From NCBI GenBank assembly GCA_009377395.1, contig WHUB01000009.1:24542-88541 (forward strand): 64,000 bases of DNA, in the 5' to 3' direction. Of this stretch, positions 57,724-64,000 are shown piece by piece (the first letter of the stretch is position 1; each line of letters starts with the position of its first letter). The translations under genes were made by a program, and so were the position numbers. The stretch comes from Actinophytocola sp. (GTDB taxonomy: Bacteria > Actinomycetota > Actinomycetes > Mycobacteriales > Pseudonocardiaceae). The notes below the pieces were generated by a model, which ran no database searches, was not told the DNA's origin, and saw only the letters and a list, made by a program, of their open reading frames with translations.

Positions 57724-60700
57724 ATGCATAAGTGGGCGAAGCGTGGAATTCAGACCGCGCTCGTTACCGGCGGGATCTTCATGCTGGGGACCGGCATCGC
57801 ATCCGCCGATGAGAACGTCGACCCGGACCGCCCAGCGAGTCCGATCGACGGCGGTGTGACCGTCCCGGTTCAGATCACCAACAACAACCTCGGCGCACCG
57901 GACGGGCAACATGCCGGTCCCGAGGTCAACGAGACCATCAGCACCCACGCCGTCACCGACCCGGTGGTCGCGGCGTATGAGCAGAACGCGCCCGCGGACG
58001 ACCCGTTCCGGGGCAACCGCGTCAACGCCGACCTGGTCGTTCCGGTGCAGACGACCAACAACGCCGTGGGCGTGCTCGGTGACGCCAACACGTCGGGTGG
58101 TGACACGACCCAGACGTACGACGGCAGCAGCGACATCTCGACCGACGGCAGCGGCGACGCGCTCGCCGGCAACGTCGTCGACCTCGACTGGGCGGCCCCG
58201 GTCCAGATCGCGAACAACGCTGGCGCGCTCGGTGGCGACGCGACGACGTCGGGCAACGACGCTCAGCAGACCACCACGACCGGCGGCGATGTCACCACGA
58301 ACGGCTCCGGTGGCACCCTGGCGGGCAACATCCTCGCCGGCCAGGCCGCGACGCCGCTGCAGGGCAACAACAACGCGTTCGCCGTCGGCGGCGTCTCGGC
58401 GTCCGGCGGCAACGAGGCCGAGTCGAGCGCCCAGAGCGGCGGCTTCCTCGAGACCGACGGCTCCGACGGCGTGCTGTCCGGCAACGCCGGTGGCGGCCCG
58501 CTCGGCGCGTCCGGTGGGTTGAACAACAGCGCTGGCAGCTGGGTCGGCAGCGCCAACACCGTCGACGCGGAGAACAGCGTGTCGGCGACCGGTGGTGGCA
58601 CGCAGCCGGCGGTGCGGGACGACCACACCTATATCCAGACCGACGGCGACAACGGCCTCGGCTCCGGCAACATCCTGGAGCCGCAGGGCGCGGGCAACAT
58701 GACCGGCCACGGCATCGCGGGCACCTGGATCGGCACCGCGTCCACCGGCAGCGACGCGAAGTCCGAGGCGAGCACGTCGAACGAGACCACCACCGACGCC
58801 GGTGGGTTCTCCGCGACCTCGGGCCAGGACTCGGTGCTGTCCGGCAACTTCGCAGACGCCTCGGCCGCTGCTCCGATCGAGGTGTTCTGCAGCGCCGGGA
58901 GCTGGGGCGGCATCGCCTCGGCGACCGACTGCGAGAGCACCACCAACGCCGACTCCGGCGGCGGCACCTACACCGACGGCACCGGCTCGGTCGGTGGCGG
59001 CAACTCGGTGAACGCCCCGCTCGCCGCGCCGCTCGAGGCGTTCGGCGTCGGTGGCAGCTGGATCGGCACCGGCGAGGCGGAGGCCTCGGAGACCAAGACC
59101 GTCGACGCCGGTGGCTACAACGGCACCCTGGGCGACGACTCGACGGTCGGCGGCAACATCGTGCAGGCGCCGGTGGCCGCGCCGGGTGAGGTGTTCGGCG
59201 TCGGTGGCGCCTGGGGCGGCATCGGCTCCGGCACCGCGTCGGAGACCAAGACCGTCGAAGCCGGTGGACCCGGCAACACCTCGGACGACAAGGGCACCGG
59301 CAGCTCGAACGTGATCGCGACCCCGGTCGCGCAGCCGGTGCAGGCGTTCGGCATCGGTGGCGCCTGGATCGGCGAGGGGCATGGTGACGCGAGCGCGGAC
59401 ACCACCGCCACGGCCGGTGGCCACTACTACGGCTCCGGCAAGGGCGGCACGCTGTCCGGCAACGTCGGACAGCTCGCCTGGACCGCACCGGCGCAGGCGT
59501 TCGGCATCGGCGGTGTCTGGGGCGGCAACGCCTCCGGTTCCGCCGAGAACACCACGACCACGAGCGCCGGTGGCTACGCCGAGGCGGACGGCTCGCAGGG
59601 CGTCGGCTCCGGCAACATCGTCAACGGCGCCCTCTCGGAGCCGCTGCAGGGCCACGGCATGGGCGCCTCCTGGATCGGCTCGGGCAACGGCACGTCGTAC
59701 AACGTGACCGAGTCCACGGCCGGCGGCGAGTCGATCTCCAACGGCACCGACAGCTCGCTCGGCGGCAACGTGCTCTACGCCCCGGTCGGCGGCGCCGGCT
59801 CGGCGTTCGGCAACGCGGCCACCTTCATCGGCAGCGCGTCCGGTGAAGGCGCGAACGAGATCGTCTCCAACGCTGGTGGCGACGTCGAGACCAGCGGCGA
59901 CGCGGGCTCGGGCTCGGGCAACGCGGTCGGCGCGCAGGCGCTGCCCATCGCGCAGGCGTTCGGCAATGGCGCCAGCGCGGTCGGCGTCGCGGACGGCGTC
60001 GGCACCAACACCACCGACGCCGTGTCGGGCGGTGACATCACGACCTCCGGCAAGGGTGGGTCGCTGTCGGGCAACCTGTTCGACGTGCCTGCCGCAGGGG
60101 TCGCACAGGCGTTCGGCAACGCGGGCACCGTCGGCGGCATCGCTCACGGCATCGGTGACAACACCACCACCGGGATGGTCGGCGGCACCTCGAGCACGTC
60201 GGGCCAGCAGAACAGCCTGTCCGGCACGAACTCCGAGCTGCCGATCGGTGGCGCGGTGCAGGTCTACAATTTCTCCGCCCCGGTGCTCGGTGAGGCGCTT
60301 GCCATCGGCAGCAACGTGACCAACCTGAACACGGCCACCCAGGAGCCGCAGATCAACATGCCGCTCGAGGGCTCGGAGCTGTCCGTCGACAGCGTGCCCG
60401 CCCTCAACAAGATGGCGGCCGCTCCGGCATCCCCGCTGCGTTCGGAGCGGTCGGGACTGCCTGCCGACGTGAGCCCGATGATGCAGCCGATGCCGATCGC
60501 GGCCCCGGCCATGCCGGGTATGGCGGCGCCGCTGCCCGCACCCGGCCTGCCGGTCAGCACGCTGCCTGCCACGGACGACCTGTCAGTCCTCGGCGACCTG
60601 TCGCTCGAGGGCCTGTCCGAGCTGCCCGCAGCCGGTGAGCTGCCCACGCCGAGCCTCGGCCGGGAGCTGCCCGTCTCCGGTGGTCTGCCGGTGAGCACGG

Positions 60701-61287
60701 ACTTGCTGCCGACGGACGCGCTGCCGACCGGTGGCCTGCCGGTCAGCACCGACTCGCTGCCGGAGCTGCCGGGTGTCGACAGCCTGCCGACCTCGGGCCT
60801 CGGCCGGGACCTGCCGGTCGCTGGTGGTCTGCCGGTGAGCACGGACTCGCTGCCGACGGACGCGCTGCCGACCGGTGGCCTGCCGGTGAGCACGGACTCG
60901 CTGCCGACGGACGCGCTGCCCACGGGCGGTCTGCCGACGAGCGGCTTGCCGGTGAGCACGGACTCGCTGCCGACCGACGCGCTGCCCACGGGCGGTCTGC
61001 CGACGCCGGGTCTGGGTCGTGACCTGCCCGCCGCCGGCCAGCTCCCCGTCAGCACCGACTCGCTGTCGGAGCTGCCGTTCTCGGGCACGCTGCCCGCGGC
61101 CGGTGAGCTGCCCGTCTCGAGCGACCTGACCGGCCTGAACCTGGCGATGCCGCAGGCCCCGGTCGCCTCGGAGCTGCCCGCGGTCGACAGCGTTGCCGGT
61201 CGCAGCGATGTCACCCAGGGCGCCGTCCAGAGCGCGTTCACCAAGGTGTTCTACGCGCTGGGCAAGGCCATAAAGATCAAGGCCTGA
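57724..61287 (+). CDS. Giant secreted chaplin-like repeat protein (1187 aa)
   Basis: ATG 57724 follows AAGGAGT. A signal peptide (about residues 1-28) ends TGIASADE. From residue 97 to about 874 there are about 15 units of about 51 aa with a pattern GN-x4-P-x3-P-x3-FG-x-GG-x-W-x-G, Thr/Ser rich and ending SGGxLSGN. Unit 6 has a cysteine pair (C389, C403) placed as in Streptomyces chaplins (hydrophobic amyloid surface proteins). Residues about 940-1130 are Leu/Pro/Ser/Thr repeats (LPVSTDSLPTDALPTGG). The chaplin link is inferred from the pattern. Confidence 0.75.
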   Translation: MHKWAKRGIQTALVTGGIFMLGTGIASADENVDPDRPASPIDGGVTVPVQITNNNLGAPDGQHAGPEVNETISTHAVTDPVVAAYEQNAPADDPFRGNRVNADLVVPVQTTNNAVGVLGDANTSGGDTTQTYDGSSDISTDGSGDALAGNVVDLDWAAPVQIANNAGALGGDATTSGNDAQQTTTTGGDVTTNGSGGTLAGNILAGQAATPLQGNNNAFAVGGVSASGGNEAESSAQSGGFLETDGSDGVLSGNAGGGPLGASGGLNNSAGSWVGSANTVDAENSVSATGGGTQPAVRDDHTYIQTDGDNGLGSGNILEPQGAGNMTGHGIAGTWIGTASTGSDAKSEASTSNETTTDAGGFSATSGQDSVLSGNFADASAAAPIEVFCSAGSWGGIASATDCESTTNADSGGGTYTDGTGSVGGGNSVNAPLAAPLEAFGVGGSWIGTGEAEASETKTVDAGGYNGTLGDDSTVGGNIVQAPVAAPGEVFGVGGAWGGIGSGTASETKTVEAGGPGNTSDDKGTGSSNVIATPVAQPVQAFGIGGAWIGEGHGDASADTTATAGGHYYGSGKGGTLSGNVGQLAWTAPAQAFGIGGVWGGNASGSAENTTTTSAGGYAEADGSQGVGSGNIVNGALSEPLQGHGMGASWIGSGNGTSYNVTESTAGGESISNGTDSSLGGNVLYAPVGGAGSAFGNAATFIGSASGEGANEIVSNAGGDVETSGDAGSGSGNAVGAQALPIAQAFGNGASAVGVADGVGTNTTDAVSGGDITTSGKGGSLSGNLFDVPAAGVAQAFGNAGTVGGIAHGIGDNTTTGMVGGTSSTSGQQNSLSGTNSELPIGGAVQVYNFSAPVLGEALAIGSNVTNLNTATQEPQINMPLEGSELSVDSVPALNKMAAAPASPLRSERSGLPADVSPMMQPMPIAAPAMPGMAAPLPAPGLPVSTLPATDDLSVLGDLSLEGLSELPAAGELPTPSLGRELPVSGGLPVSTDLLPTDALPTGGLPVSTDSLPELPGVDSLPTSGLGRDLPVAGGLPVSTDSLPTDALPTGGLPVSTDSLPTDALPTGGLPTSGLPVSTDSLPTDALPTGGLPTPGLGRDLPAAGQLPVSTDSLSELPFSGTLPAAGELPVSSDLTGLNLAMPQAPVASELPAVDSVAGRSDVTQGAVQSAFTKVFYALGKAIKIKA
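58012..60345 (+). repeat. About 15 chaplin-like repeat units (coding)
   Basis: The units start near residues 97, 149, 201, 253, 315, 374 and so on, each about 51 residues (units 4 and 5 are longer). The DNA is repetitive but not identical, so this is an old amplification rather than a recent one. Confidence 0.85.
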
Positions 61288-61301
61288 TTCCCAGGTGATG
61301 A

Positions 61302-61352
61302 CCGTGAAGGGCATCTTCGTGGCAGCGCACGCCATGGAGATGCCCTTCACGG
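61302..61352. terminator. Perfect 14-bp hairpin after the repeat protein gene
   Basis: CCGTGAAGGGCATC at 61302-61315 is perfectly complementary to 61339-61352, with a 23-base loop that itself contains a TGGC/GCCA stem. It lies between the repeat protein gene and the convergent YciI gene and would end both transcripts. There is no T-run. Confidence 0.75.
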
Positions 61353-61378
61353 CGTCTACAGCACCGGTAGATACCCGG

Positions 61379-61657
61379 TCAGCCAGGCACCCAGGCGCCG
61401 AGCACCGGCGTGAACTCGCGCACCGACCGCTCGGCGACCGCACCCTCCAGGAAGTAGGGGTCGTTGTCGATGATCTGGTGCAACGCATTGACGTCGGGAG
61501 CCTCGATCAGCACGACGCCACCGCTGTTGTCGCCCAGCGGCCCGGCGACGGCCACCGTGCCCTGATCGGCGAGCGTCGCGAGGAACTCGCGGTGTCGCGG
61601 CCGTACCTCGGGCATCTTTTCGGGGACATAGCGAATCTCAACCAGGTACCACGCCAT
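61379..61657 (-). CDS. YciI family protein
   Basis: The 92-aa protein has the YCII fold pattern: MAWYLVEIRYVPEKM start, HREFLATLADQGTVAVAGPL with the conserved His and Gly, and a C-terminal DPYFLEGAVAE. YciI proteins are small ferredoxin-like folds of uncertain role. It starts at ATG 61657, upstream of which is the divergent SigE gene. Confidence 0.85.
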   Translation of the reverse strand: MAWYLVEIRYVPEKMPEVRPRHREFLATLADQGTVAVAGPLGDNSGGVVLIEAPDVNALHQIIDNDPYFLEGAVAERSVREFTPVLGAWVPG

Positions 61658-61763
61658 GGGAGTGTAAGTTACGTCGTCACCGGCCGTGCGTACAGCATGA
61701 CGCCGATGAGCTGCCGATATCGTGGAGCGCAGGGGCGTCGATCGGGAGAAAGGGGGTTGCGGC

Positions 61764-62345
61764 ATGTCGGAGAGCAGTGCGGAACGTACCGTTGAGCGCA
61801 CGCTCGGTCACCTGCGCGCGATCGACGCACCGGATGAGCAGACGGCCCCCGGTATCCCGGTCACCATCGAAGATCTCTACCGCGTCCACCGGATGCGACT
61901 CGTCCGGCTGGCGATCCTGCTCGTCGACGAGGCGGCCACGGCAGAGGACGTCGTGCAGGAGGCGTTCGCCGGACTGCACCGCAACTGGCGGAAGCTGCGC
62001 GACGAGGCCGCGGCGATCGGCTACCTGCGCACCGCCGTCGTCAACGGCTCGCGCAGCGTGCTGCGGCGGCGCAAGACCGCGCGCGAGTACGTGCCCCCGC
62101 ACGCGGTGACCGCCCGCTCCGCCGAAAGCCTCGCCATGCTCTCGACCGAGCACCAGGCCGTCGTCACCGCGCTCGGCGTGCTGCCGCCCCGGCAGCGGGA
62201 GGTGCTGGTGCTGCGCTACTACGGCGGACTCAGCGAGGCCGAGATCGCGGAGGCGGCCGGCATCTCCAAGGGCACCGTCAAGTCGACGGCCAGCAGGGCA
62301 CTCGAGGCGCTGCAACGCGCCATGGCCGACGCGCAGCGCCAGTGA
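61764..62345 (+). CDS. SigE-family ECF sigma factor
   Basis: The 193-aa protein has sigma region 2 (IEDLYRVHRMRLVRLAILLVDEAATAEDVVQEAFAGL) and region 4 (LPPRQREVLVLRYYGGLSEAEIAEAAGI) with a helix-turn-helix. ATG 61764 follows GAGAAAGGGGG. This is the SigE-family type common in actinobacteria. Its stop overlaps the next gene's start by four bases, so the pair is translationally coupled. Confidence 0.92.
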   Translation: MSESSAERTVERTLGHLRAIDAPDEQTAPGIPVTIEDLYRVHRMRLVRLAILLVDEAATAEDVVQEAFAGLHRNWRKLRDEAAAIGYLRTAVVNGSRSVLRRRKTAREYVPPHAVTARSAESLAMLSTEHQAVVTALGVLPPRQREVLVLRYYGGLSEAEIAEAAGISKGTVKSTASRALEALQRAMADAQRQ

Positions 62346-62623
62346 GCGATCAGATGAGCGACGACGGCGAGCCGGAGCGTCAGGACAGCCCGGAGGCGCT
62401 GCTCGCGGAGGCGCTGCGCGCCAAGGCCGGGCAGACCGTGGGTAACGCGAGCGTCACGACCGGCGAATCTTCCACCGACCGGCTCAGCTCCACCGCCCGT
62501 TCCGGCCAGCCCAATGTAGTCCAATCGGGTGAAGCAAGGATCGGGATGGGCTGGGTGCTGGTACTCGCGGTATTGCTGGGACTGGTGACCGGGACCCTCA
62601 TAGGGCTACTCACAGTCGTCTGA
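62342..62623 (+). CDS. Small membrane protein coupled to the ECF sigma factor
   Basis: The 93-aa protein starts at GTG 62342, overlapping the sigma gene stop. The N-terminus is acidic and polar for about 65 residues; one C-terminal membrane helix (about 70-92, WVLVLAVLLGLVTGTLIGLL) follows. It lacks a zinc anti-sigma motif, but its position and topology (cytoplasmic head with a C-terminal anchor) suit an unusual anti-sigma or signal partner. That is inference. Confidence 0.75.
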   Translation: MSDQMSDDGEPERQDSPEALLAEALRAKAGQTVGNASVTTGESSTDRLSSTARSGQPNVVQSGEARIGMGWVLVLAVLLGLVTGTLIGLLTVV

Positions 62624-62760
62624 TCGTTCTGTGCTGCTCGGATAATCCCCCGAATGTACGTATAGCGGCACTCGATGGAGGCGGCTAATCTGTGCATGGG
62701 GCAAATGCCCGAAATGGGCGACTAACCCTCCGCCACTACGCGTGGTCCCGCGTCGTCCTA

Positions 62761-62804
62761 GACCCCGACGGCACCTAAGTATCGGCTTTCTCAGCTTAGG
62801 GGTC
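62761..62804 (+). promoter_or_regulatory. Hairpin over the shbA ribosome site
   Basis: GACCCC (62761-62766) and CCTAAG (62774-62779) pair with CTTAGG (62795-62800) and GGGGTC (62799-62804), respectively, in an overlapping way. The 3' arm contains the AGGGGTCGAG that precedes the ATG at 62808. A hairpin here could limit translation of shbA or reflect an operator; it is not proven. Confidence 0.4.
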
Positions 62805-62807
62805 GAG

Positions 62808-63506
62808 ATGTCTGGATATAGCGCGAGCATTCCGCTGGGAGCTTTGCACGTCAGGAGGCGGGCGACCGCACACCGGGTGGCCACGCCTGACCGTGTCGAC
62901 GACCCTCCCGCCACCGAGGCTGATCCCTATGCGTCGCTCGTCGAGGCGGCCAAGTCCGGTGACCGGTACGCCATCGAGGACCTGATCGCCTCGCTACGGC
63001 CGGTGATCGTGCGGTACTGCCGTGCCCGGATCGGGCGAGCGACGAGCACCTTCTCCTCGGCCGACGACGTGGCGCAGGAGGTGTGCCTCGCGGTGCTGCT
63101 GGCGTTGCCGTCGTACCGGTCGAGCGGAGCGAGCTTCCTCGGCTTCGTCTACGGCATCGCGACCCACAAGATCATGGACTTCCACCGGAAGCATTCGCGG
63201 GACCGCTCGCTCCCGGTGTCCGACGTCCCCGACACCGGCGTCGAGACCACCGGCCCCGAGCAACAGCTGCTGCGCACCGAGCTGGGGCAACAACTCGCGG
63301 AGCTGCTGAAGACGCTGTCCGTGACGCAGCGCGAGGTGCTGACGCTGCGGCTGATCGTCGGCCTGTCCGTCGCGGAGACGGCCGAGGCGATCTCGGTGTC
63401 ACCCGGCGCGGTTCGGGTGTGTCAGCACCGCGCGCTGAGCAAGCTCAGGAGCCGGCTGCTGGCTCGTACTGATTCGGACGCATCGAGAACATTGACTCTG
63501 GGTTGA
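62808..63506 (+). CDS. shbA: ECF-type sigma factor ShbA
   Basis: The 232-aa protein has region 2 (YASLVEAAKSGDRYAIEDLIASLRP and ADDVAQEVCLAVL) and region 4 (LSVTQREVLTLRLIVGLSVAETAEAI). This matches ShbA, the actinobacterial ECF-type factor (SigD-like in mycobacteria) that in Streptomyces drives expression of the principal sigma gene hrdB. ATG 62808 starts behind GGGGTCGAG. Its 3' end overlaps the convergent oxidase gene by 62 bp. Confidence 0.9.
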   Translation: MSGYSASIPLGALHVRRRATAHRVATPDRVDDPPATEADPYASLVEAAKSGDRYAIEDLIASLRPVIVRYCRARIGRATSTFSSADDVAQEVCLAVLLALPSYRSSGASFLGFVYGIATHKIMDFHRKHSRDRSLPVSDVPDTGVETTGPEQQLLRTELGQQLAELLKTLSVTQREVLTLRLIVGLSVAETAEAISVSPGAVRVCQHRALSKLRSRLLARTDSDASRTLTLG

Positions 63507-64000
63507 AGAGGTTGTCGGGGTCGAGGGCGGCTTTGATCTGTCGGTGGACGCGCATGCCGGTGGGGCCGATTTCGCGGGCGAGCCAGTCTTGTTTGATTTT
63601 GCCGATGCCGTGTTCGCCGGTGACGGTGCCGCCGAGGGAGAGTCCGATGTCGAGGATGGCGTCGAAGGCTTTGTGGGCGCGTTCGGATTCGTCGGGTGAG
63701 GTGGGGTCGTAGACGATGGTGGGGTGCATGTTGCCGTCGCCGGCGTGGCCGACGACGGCGATGCGCAGGCCGACGTCGTCGGCGATGGCCGCGCAGCTGG
63801 AGATCAGTTCGGCGATGCGGGTGCGGGGCACGGAGACGTCGTCGGTGAGCCAGGTGCCGTAGGTTTCCAGCGCGGTCAGCACCACCCGCCGGGCTTGCAG
63901 CAGCATGTTGCCTTCGGCGAGGTCGTCGGTCACGTAGGTCATGTCGGCTCCGGAATGAGTAGTGCCATCGTCTCGCCGACACACGCCGCGTCCACCGGGT
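63445..64000 (-). CDS. FAD-linked oxidase (GlcD-like), C-terminal part; 5' end off the window
   Basis: The frame is open to the window edge, so the gene begins beyond it; about 185 C-terminal residues are visible. They carry the GlcD/vanillyl-alcohol oxidase C-terminal domain: VVGHAGDGNMHPTIVYDP and GLSLGGTVTGEHGIGKIKQDW, ending NLFNPESMF. The enzyme would oxidise a 2-hydroxy acid or related substrate using FAD. Its last 62 bp overlap shbA. Its codons prefer C at the third position. Confidence 0.9.
   Translation of the reverse strand, partial: PGGRGVCRRDDGTTHSGADMTYVTDDLAEGNMLLQARRVVLTALETYGTWLTDDVSVPRTRIAELISSCAAIADDVGLRIAVVGHAGDGNMHPTIVYDPTSPDESERAHKAFDAILDIGLSLGGTVTGEHGIGKIKQDWLAREIGPTGMRVHRQIKAALDPDNLFNPESMFSMRPNQYEPAAGS

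Noticed and set aside
57658..60147. 829-codon minus-strand frame opposite the repeat protein
   Set aside because: It mirrors the coding repeats and has no start signal or family; the plus strand has a signal peptide and ribosome site.
58012..61200. Possible CRISPR or satellite array
   Set aside because: The repeats are imperfect, lie in one open reading frame and encode a protein repeat; there are no spacers.

Overview
The window is about 64 kb of very GC-rich actinobacterial chromosome around the replication origin. The gene order (tRNA-Ile, DUF3566, gyrA, gyrB, dciA, recF, gnd, dnaN, dnaA, rpmH, rnpA, yidD, yidC, jag, rsmG, parA, parB, then cwlM, trxA, trxB, sigM operon, murJ, mutT4, pcnA) is the mycobacterial/pseudonocardial origin layout. 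An FtsK/Prim-Pol type actinomycete integrative and conjugative element (AICE), the sigma factor ShbA, an MptB-like mannosyltransferase and chaplin-like repeats point to a mycolic-acid or Pseudonocardiaceae-type actinomycete. An Amycolatopsis/Saccharomonospora/Prauserella-like host is my best guess; the sequence alone does not fix the genus.

Region 1 (1-9.9 kb) is the right-hand part of an AICE inserted at the 3' end of tRNA-Ile(GAT). It carries a divergent GntR/UTRA repressor, a tightly overlapping run of small genes (including a WhiB factor, several mini membrane proteins and a 64-aa P-loop-like peptide), a DUF2637 spread-type membrane protein, an FtsK-like conjugative translocase, a Prim-Pol and RecA/RepA-like ATPase replication pair, an excisionase and a tyrosine integrase. 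Repeats that could be the transfer locus, the replication origin and integrase arm sites lie where such sites would be expected. The element's left end lies outside the window.

Region 2 (9.9-30.5 kb) is the origin core. The minus strand runs dnaA ... dnaN-gnd-recF-dciA-gyrB-gyrA-DUF3566; the plus strand runs rpmH-rnpA-yidD-yidC-jag-rsmG-parA-parB. DnaA-box-like sites cluster upstream of dnaN. Two genes, a CGNR zinc-finger regulator and an MptB-like mannosyltransferase, sit between this cluster and dnaA, so oriC is separated from dnaA. Three parS sites flank rsmG and parA.

Region 3 (30.5-49.5 kb) holds cell-wall and redox genes: a Ddl-like ligase, an aminotransferase, a GNAT protein, cwlM, trxBA, sigM with its anti-sigma gene, a pseudokinase separate from murJ, murJ, a DUF6049 protein, mutT4, pcnA, a large protein ending in a TNT-like (tuberculosis necrotizing toxin) domain, algH and an SdpI-like protein.

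Region 4 (49.5-64 kb) holds leuS behind a leucine-rich leader peptide and attenuator-like hairpins, TetR and ribokinase genes, a DUF1707 gene, an AI-2E family permease, two secreted proteins (one a 1187-aa protein with about 15 chaplin-like repeats), a YciI protein, a SigE-family ECF factor coupled to a small membrane protein, ShbA, and the edge of a FAD-linked oxidase gene.
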